This document shows positions 60,938-64,000 of a stretch of DNA of 64,000 nucleotides, in pieces; the stretch's first letter is position 1; each line of letters begins with the position of its first letter. The translations under genes and the position numbers were made by a program. The stretch spans positions 104,963-168,962 of the forward strand of contig JAFDVZ010000021.1 in NCBI GenBank assembly GCA_018268715.1, read 5' to 3'. The notes under the pieces were generated by a model, which saw nothing but the letters and a program-made list of their open reading frames with translations, was not told the origin of the DNA and did not search any database. The stretch comes from Acidobacteriota bacterium (GTDB lineage Bacteria; Acidobacteriota; Terriglobia; Bryobacterales; Bryobacteraceae).

Positions 60938-62092
60938 ATGGACATGATGCCGTCCTTCTACGAATTCTTCGCCGGCGGTGGCATGGCGAGGGCGGGTCTG
61001 GGCGACGGCTGGCGCTGCCTGCTCGCCAACGACATCGACGCGAAGAAAGCCGCCAGTTACGCGGCCAATTGGGGCGGTGAGCATCTCCGCGTGACCAGCG
61101 TCGGCGACCTGACTCCGGCCGACCTGCCGGCCCGCGCCGACCTCGCCTGGGCGTCCTTCCCCTGCCAGGATCTGTCGCTTGCCGGCGAGTATGCGGGCCT
61201 CAAGGGAGAGCGTTCGGGCACCTTCTGGCTGTTCTGGAGCCTCATGAAGGCGCTGGCCGCCGAACAGCGCGCCCCGTCGGCGATCGTGCTCGAAAACGTG
61301 TGCGGCGCGTTGACGTCGCACGGCGGGCGGGACTTCGCCGCCATCGGCGCGGCGCTGGTGGACGCCGGTTACCGCTTCGGAGCGCTGGTGGCCGATGCGG
61401 TCCGCTTTGTGCCGCAGTCCAGGCCGCGGTTGTTCATCGTAGCCGTGGGCGGCGACCATCCGGTCCCCGATGCGCTCGCGCTCAGCGCGCCCGACCCGCT
61501 TTGGCATCCATCGAACCTGGCGGGCGCCTACCAGAAGCTGTCGCGCGCCTCGAAAGATGCGTGGATCTGGTGGAATCTGCCGGCGCCTCCGCCCAGGGCC
61601 GCCGCTTTCGCCGATCTCATTGAGGATGCGCCCGAGGGCGTCGCCTGGCACACTCACGCGGAGACGGCTCGCCTGTTGTCGCTGATGAGCGCGGTGAACC
61701 GCAGGAAGGTGGAGCAGGCGAAGAAGCTTCGCCGGCGCGTGGTGGGCGGCGTGTATCGACGCACCCGGCTCGATGAGCGGGGCAATCGCGTACAGCGCGC
61801 CGAGGTGCGCTTTGACGACATCGCCGGGTGCCTGCGGACGCCCGCGGGCGGTTCCAGCCGGCAGTCGATTCTGATCGTCGAAGGCTCCAAGGTGCGTTCG
61901 CGATTGCTGTCGGCGCGGGAGGCGGCGCGCCTGATGGGTCTGCCGGAAAGCTATCGTCTGCCGGCCAATTACAACGAGGCGTATCATCTGGCGGGCGACG
62001 GTCTGGCGGTCCCGGTGGTCCGCTTCCTGGCCGAGCACATCCTCGAACCGCTGCTTGCGGCCGGCTGCGCCCGGGACAAGGAAGCGGCGTGA
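60938..62092 (+). CDS. DNA (cytosine-5-)-methyltransferase
   Basis: The 384-residue enzyme has C5-methyltransferase motif I (FYEFFAGGGMARAGLG), motif IV with catalytic Cys76 in SFPCQDLS, motif VI ENVCG at 119-123, motif VIII QSRPRLFIVAVG and the C-terminal motifs IX/X (RLMGLPESYRLP, GDGLAVPVVRFLAEHI). The target recognition domain lies between. It methylates a short palindrome-like site; the site itself cannot be read from sequence. Its stop overlaps the GTG of the next gene, and the vsr gene follows that, so this is the modification subunit of a restriction cassette. Confidence 0.95.
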   Translation: MDMMPSFYEFFAGGGMARAGLGDGWRCLLANDIDAKKAASYAANWGGEHLRVTSVGDLTPADLPARADLAWASFPCQDLSLAGEYAGLKGERSGTFWLFWSLMKALAAEQRAPSAIVLENVCGALTSHGGRDFAAIGAALVDAGYRFGALVADAVRFVPQSRPRLFIVAVGGDHPVPDALALSAPDPLWHPSNLAGAYQKLSRASKDAWIWWNLPAPPPRAAAFADLIEDAPEGVAWHTHAETARLLSLMSAVNRRKVEQAKKLRRRVVGGVYRRTRLDERGNRVQRAEVRFDDIAGCLRTPAGGSSRQSILIVEGSKVRSRLLSAREAARLMGLPESYRLPANYNEAYHLAGDGLAVPVVRFLAEHILEPLLAAGCARDKEAA

Positions 62093-63012
62093 GCCTGCCG
62101 GACGGGCTCCCGCCATTCGCCGCGGCCAAAGGGTTTCGCGGGAAGGGACCGCTGTCGGTGGCGCTGGTGGTGACGCAACACGCCCGCCGGATCGGATTGC
62201 CTCTCGAGCCCGACGCGCTGGTCACCGATGGCGGCGGCCAGGTGTTGGGGCTCGGAAAAGGGGCCGTGCAGGCGATCCTCAAGAAGCACGGCATCGACCG
62301 GGTGTTGGCCTCCGAGGGCGGGCGCACCTCGCGCGGAAGCCTGAATAACATGCGCGAGTACGTGGCGTTTTTGAACGGCGTCCAGGGTGACGCCGACCTG
62401 GACGCCATCGAGTGTTTCTGGATCGACCGCGTGCGCGATTTTTTCGCGGGCAAGCCGTTTCGGATCCGCTTCGACGCCTCGCGCGGCCTGCGGGCCATGG
62501 TGCGCGACCTCATCGAACAGGCCGTCGAGCGCCAGAAGAACACGCCGGGCGTGCACTATGCGGGCGCCGTATTGCAGCATCTGACCGGCGCCGCGCTCGA
62601 CTGCGTTCTGGGCCCTTTGGCGGTGGCGCACAACAGTTTTTCCACCGCCGATGCGCCGGGCGGCCGCGCCGGCGACTTCCTGATCGGAGACGTCGCGCTG
62701 CATGTCACCACGGCTCCCGGCGAGGCGGTGGTTGAGAAGTGCCGCGAGAACCTGAACGAAAGCCTTCGGCCAATGTTGATCACATTGGGGCGCGGGTTGA
62801 CGGTGGCCGAGGAACTTGCCAACAACGCGGGCGTCGCCGAACGCATCGACGTGGTCGACATCGAGCAGTTCGTGGCGCTCACGCTGTACGAACTCGGGCG
62901 CTTCGACGCCGAAGGTCGCCGGGACGCGGTGGAGCGCCTAGTGGAGCGCTACAACGCCATCGTCGAGGAATACGAAACGGACCCAAGCCTTAAGATCGTG
63001 CTGCGGCGATGA
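62089..63012 (+). CDS. DUF4928-like protein, putative type II restriction endonuclease
   Basis: The 307-residue protein begins at a GTG overlapping the methyltransferase stop (GTGA) and ends overlapping vsr. Its sequence (GFRGKGPLSVALVVTQHARRIGLPLE, VLASEGGRTSRGSLNNMREYVAFLNG, LQHLTGAALDCVLGPLAVAHNSFSTADAPGGRAGDFLIGDVALHVTTAPGEAVVEKCREN) resembles the DUF4928 family seen beside C5-methyltransferases. The GDFLIGDVALHVTTAPGEAVVEKC stretch contains a D-x-n-ExK-like array that could be a PD-(D/E)xK core. The family name and nuclease role are tentative and rest on synteny. Confidence 0.6.
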   Translation: MSLPDGLPPFAAAKGFRGKGPLSVALVVTQHARRIGLPLEPDALVTDGGGQVLGLGKGAVQAILKKHGIDRVLASEGGRTSRGSLNNMREYVAFLNGVQGDADLDAIECFWIDRVRDFFAGKPFRIRFDASRGLRAMVRDLIEQAVERQKNTPGVHYAGAVLQHLTGAALDCVLGPLAVAHNSFSTADAPGGRAGDFLIGDVALHVTTAPGEAVVEKCRENLNESLRPMLITLGRGLTVAEELANNAGVAERIDVVDIEQFVALTLYELGRFDAEGRRDAVERLVERYNAIVEEYETDPSLKIVLRR

Positions 63013-63410
63013 CCGAAACGCCCGAGCAGCGCAGCCGCACCATGCGGGCCGTGAAGAGCGGCGACACGGCGCCGGAGATGGCGGTTCGCAGCCTGGCGCA
63101 CGGGTTGGGCTATCGCTTCCGGCTGCGTCGCAAGGACCTGCCGGGCAAGCCAGATCTGGTGTTTCCGCGGCTGGCCCGTGTGGTGTTTGTGCACGGCTGT
63201 TTCTGGCACGGCCACGATTGCGCGCGCGGCGCCCGGGAGCCCAAGGTCAACGCCGAATACTGGCGCGCCAAGATCGGCCGCAACCGTTTACGAGACGAAG
63301 CCAATCTCGAACGCCTGGCCGAACTCGGCTGGCGGGCGCTGGTGATCTGGGAGTGTGAGCTCAAGGACTCGGCCCGGGTTCGGCGCCGCCTGGCAAGATT
63401 TCTGAAATAA
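63009..63410 (+). CDS. vsr: Very short patch repair endonuclease (Vsr)
   Basis: The 133-residue nuclease nicks 5' to T in T:G mismatches that arise by deamination of 5-methylcytosine in the cassette's own target. Family landmarks are RSRTMRAVKSGDTAPEM, GKPDLVFPRL with the catalytic Asp49, and VVFVHGCFWHGHDC with zinc and active-site residues at 62-71. It overlaps the upstream gene by four bases. Its presence confirms that the methyltransferase makes 5mC in the genome. Confidence 0.95.
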   Translation: MTETPEQRSRTMRAVKSGDTAPEMAVRSLAHGLGYRFRLRRKDLPGKPDLVFPRLARVVFVHGCFWHGHDCARGAREPKVNAEYWRAKIGRNRLRDEANLERLAELGWRALVIWECELKDSARVRRRLARFLK

Positions 63411-63434
63411 GCTGCGGGACGGCTTGCTGTGCGC

Positions 63435-63440
63435 TATACT
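63435..63440 (+). promoter_or_regulatory. Possible -10 box upstream of tRNA-Tyr
   Basis: TATACT lies 73 bases before the mature tRNA-Tyr 5' end. No convincing -35 element sits at 16-18 bases, so this is a weak match only. Confidence 0.3.
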
Positions 63441-63512
63441 GAATCTCAGCGCCGTTCACACGCGTGAAGCAACGAACGCGGCCGTGGCGGCGCCGCCCGA
63501 TCCCGACAAAAC

Positions 63513-63601
63513 GGACAGGTGGCCGAGTGGTTAATGGCAGCAGACTGTAAATCTGCCGCGCCTTGCGCGCTACGGAGGTTCGAATCCTCCCCTGTCCACC
63601 A
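63513..63601 (+). tRNA. tRNA-Tyr (anticodon GTA), CCA encoded
   Basis: The acceptor stem GGACAGG/CCTGTCC (63591-63597) encloses a cloverleaf with anticodon stem GCAGA/TCTGC and loop CTGTAAA, anticodon GTA at 63547-63549. The T-arm is GGAGGTTCGAATCCTCC. A long variable arm is present, as expected for class II tRNA-Tyr, and the CCA end is encoded. Confidence 0.95.
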
Positions 63602-63683
63602 GATTTTCCCTTAATTCCCCGTTCGAATTGGTCCTAAATTCCCTCCATTTGTGGTGTGCCCCACGATTCCTTGCGGTTGGAAG

Positions 63684-63712
63684 TTGCGGACCCAATCCCG
63701 ATCCCCTACAAT
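63684..63712 (+). promoter_or_regulatory. Predicted promoter of tRNA-Thr and tuf
   Basis: TTGCGG (63684-63689) and TACAAT (63707-63712) are 17 bases apart, about 110 bases upstream of tRNA-Thr. It lies in the otherwise gene-free 221-base spacer between the two tRNA genes. Confidence 0.5.
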
Positions 63713-63822
63713 GGGAATGTTCGGTTGGCGTACGAGTGGTTTGTCCGTTGGGCCGCAGTCCTGGCAATCCTACCGGTTTGAGTTTCCAGACCCAGCACAA
63801 CAGCCGTCAGCCGTATGTTTGA

Positions 63823-63898
<76 letters not shown>

Positions 63899-63934
63899 GA
63901 ACTTTTCAGTCCGTGGAAATCCCCAAGGTAGAAC

Positions 63935-64000
63935 ATGGCGAAAGAGAAATTTGACCGTAGTAAGCCGCACGTAAATATCGGTACGATCGGGCACATCGAT
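63935..64000 (+). CDS. tuf: Translation elongation factor Tu (5' end only)
   Basis: The first 22 codons read MAKEKFDRSKPHVNIGTIGHID, the invariant EF-Tu N-terminus up to the start of the G1 loop; the rest lies beyond the window. The ATG is preceded by AAGGTAG. EF-Tu carries aminoacyl-tRNA to the ribosome. The tRNA-Tyr, tRNA-Thr, tuf order matches the conserved bacterial tRNA-tufB arrangement. Confidence 0.97.
   Translation, partial: MAKEKFDRSKPHVNIGTIGHID

Noticed and set aside
63570..63800. Small minus-strand frame ending in VDRGGFEPP
   Set aside because: This ending is the well-known artefact of translating the reverse complement of a tRNA; it lies over tRNA-Tyr.

Overview
The window is a chromosomal segment of a GC-rich, Gram-negative bacterium, most probably an acidobacterium of the Solibacter/Bryobacterales lineage. 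The main evidence is two secreted proteins (11086-14469 and 49241-51103) that end in the 'Solibacter uncharacterized C-terminal domain' (TIGR03437 type). Supporting traits are Oar-like TonB receptors with a carboxypeptidase-regulatory-like plug extension, a PadR regulator beside a MacB/ADOP-type permease, a CRTAC1/ASPIC-UnbV protein, and a membrane-anchored winged-helix protein of a kind common in that group. This assignment comes from family recognition; no database search was possible.

Layout. 1-6.5 kb: the 3' part of a TonB receptor followed at once by a secreted alpha/alpha-barrel-like enzyme, then a membrane one-component regulator and a CRTAC1 protein. 6.5-11 kb: TPR protein, GT39 glycosyltransferase (antisense 3' overlap) and an ArsA-type ATPase coupled to a tiny Cys-rich protein. 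11-17 kb: a giant Ig-like repeat protein, a PadR-permease-small secreted protein operon and an RmlD-like reductase. 18-21.3 kb: a complete TonB receptor behind a near-consensus promoter. 21.3-26.6 kb: small proteins, then a tight operon of SDR (dihydropteridine-reductase-like), pterin carbinolamine dehydratase and a beta-lactamase/NamZ fusion. 26.6-30 kb: an AT-hook-like mini-protein and two transporters (APC, SSS). 30-33 kb: tandem paralogous TPR-like secreted proteins. 33-39.8 kb: a five-gene minus-strand operon (YdcF, Tat-type sulfatase, MFS/spermidine-synthase fusion, GH20 hexosaminidase, GT2). 39.8-45.5 kb: housekeeping and regulation (SpoU methyltransferase, RarA, ClpS, fatty acid desaturase, histidine kinase and response regulator). 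45.5-51 kb: a hybrid two-component propeller kinase and an NHL protein. 51-58.7 kb: Gfo/Idh oxidoreductase, homoserine kinase, DUF433, NfeD-slipin pair, SPOR protein, lipA-lnt. 58.7-63.4 kb: class III aminotransferase, VIT1-like transporter and a compact restriction-modification cassette (C5-methyltransferase, DUF4928-like putative nuclease, Vsr). 63.5-64 kb: tRNA-Tyr, tRNA-Thr and the start of tuf.

How the genes fit together. Many genes suit a polymer-degrading soil heterotroph: outer-membrane receptors, secreted hydrolases (GH20, sulfatase, NamZ, DUF1080) and sugar or amino-acid uptake. I see no CRISPR array, insertion sequence or prophage. The most notable items are the restriction-modification/Vsr cassette next to tRNA-Tyr, the pterin-recycling-like pair fused into a peptidoglycan-recycling operon, the sulfatase-GH20 operon, the ArsA/CDCGC pair, and two matching GTTC-N8-GAAC palindromes upstream of the AT-hook-like gene.
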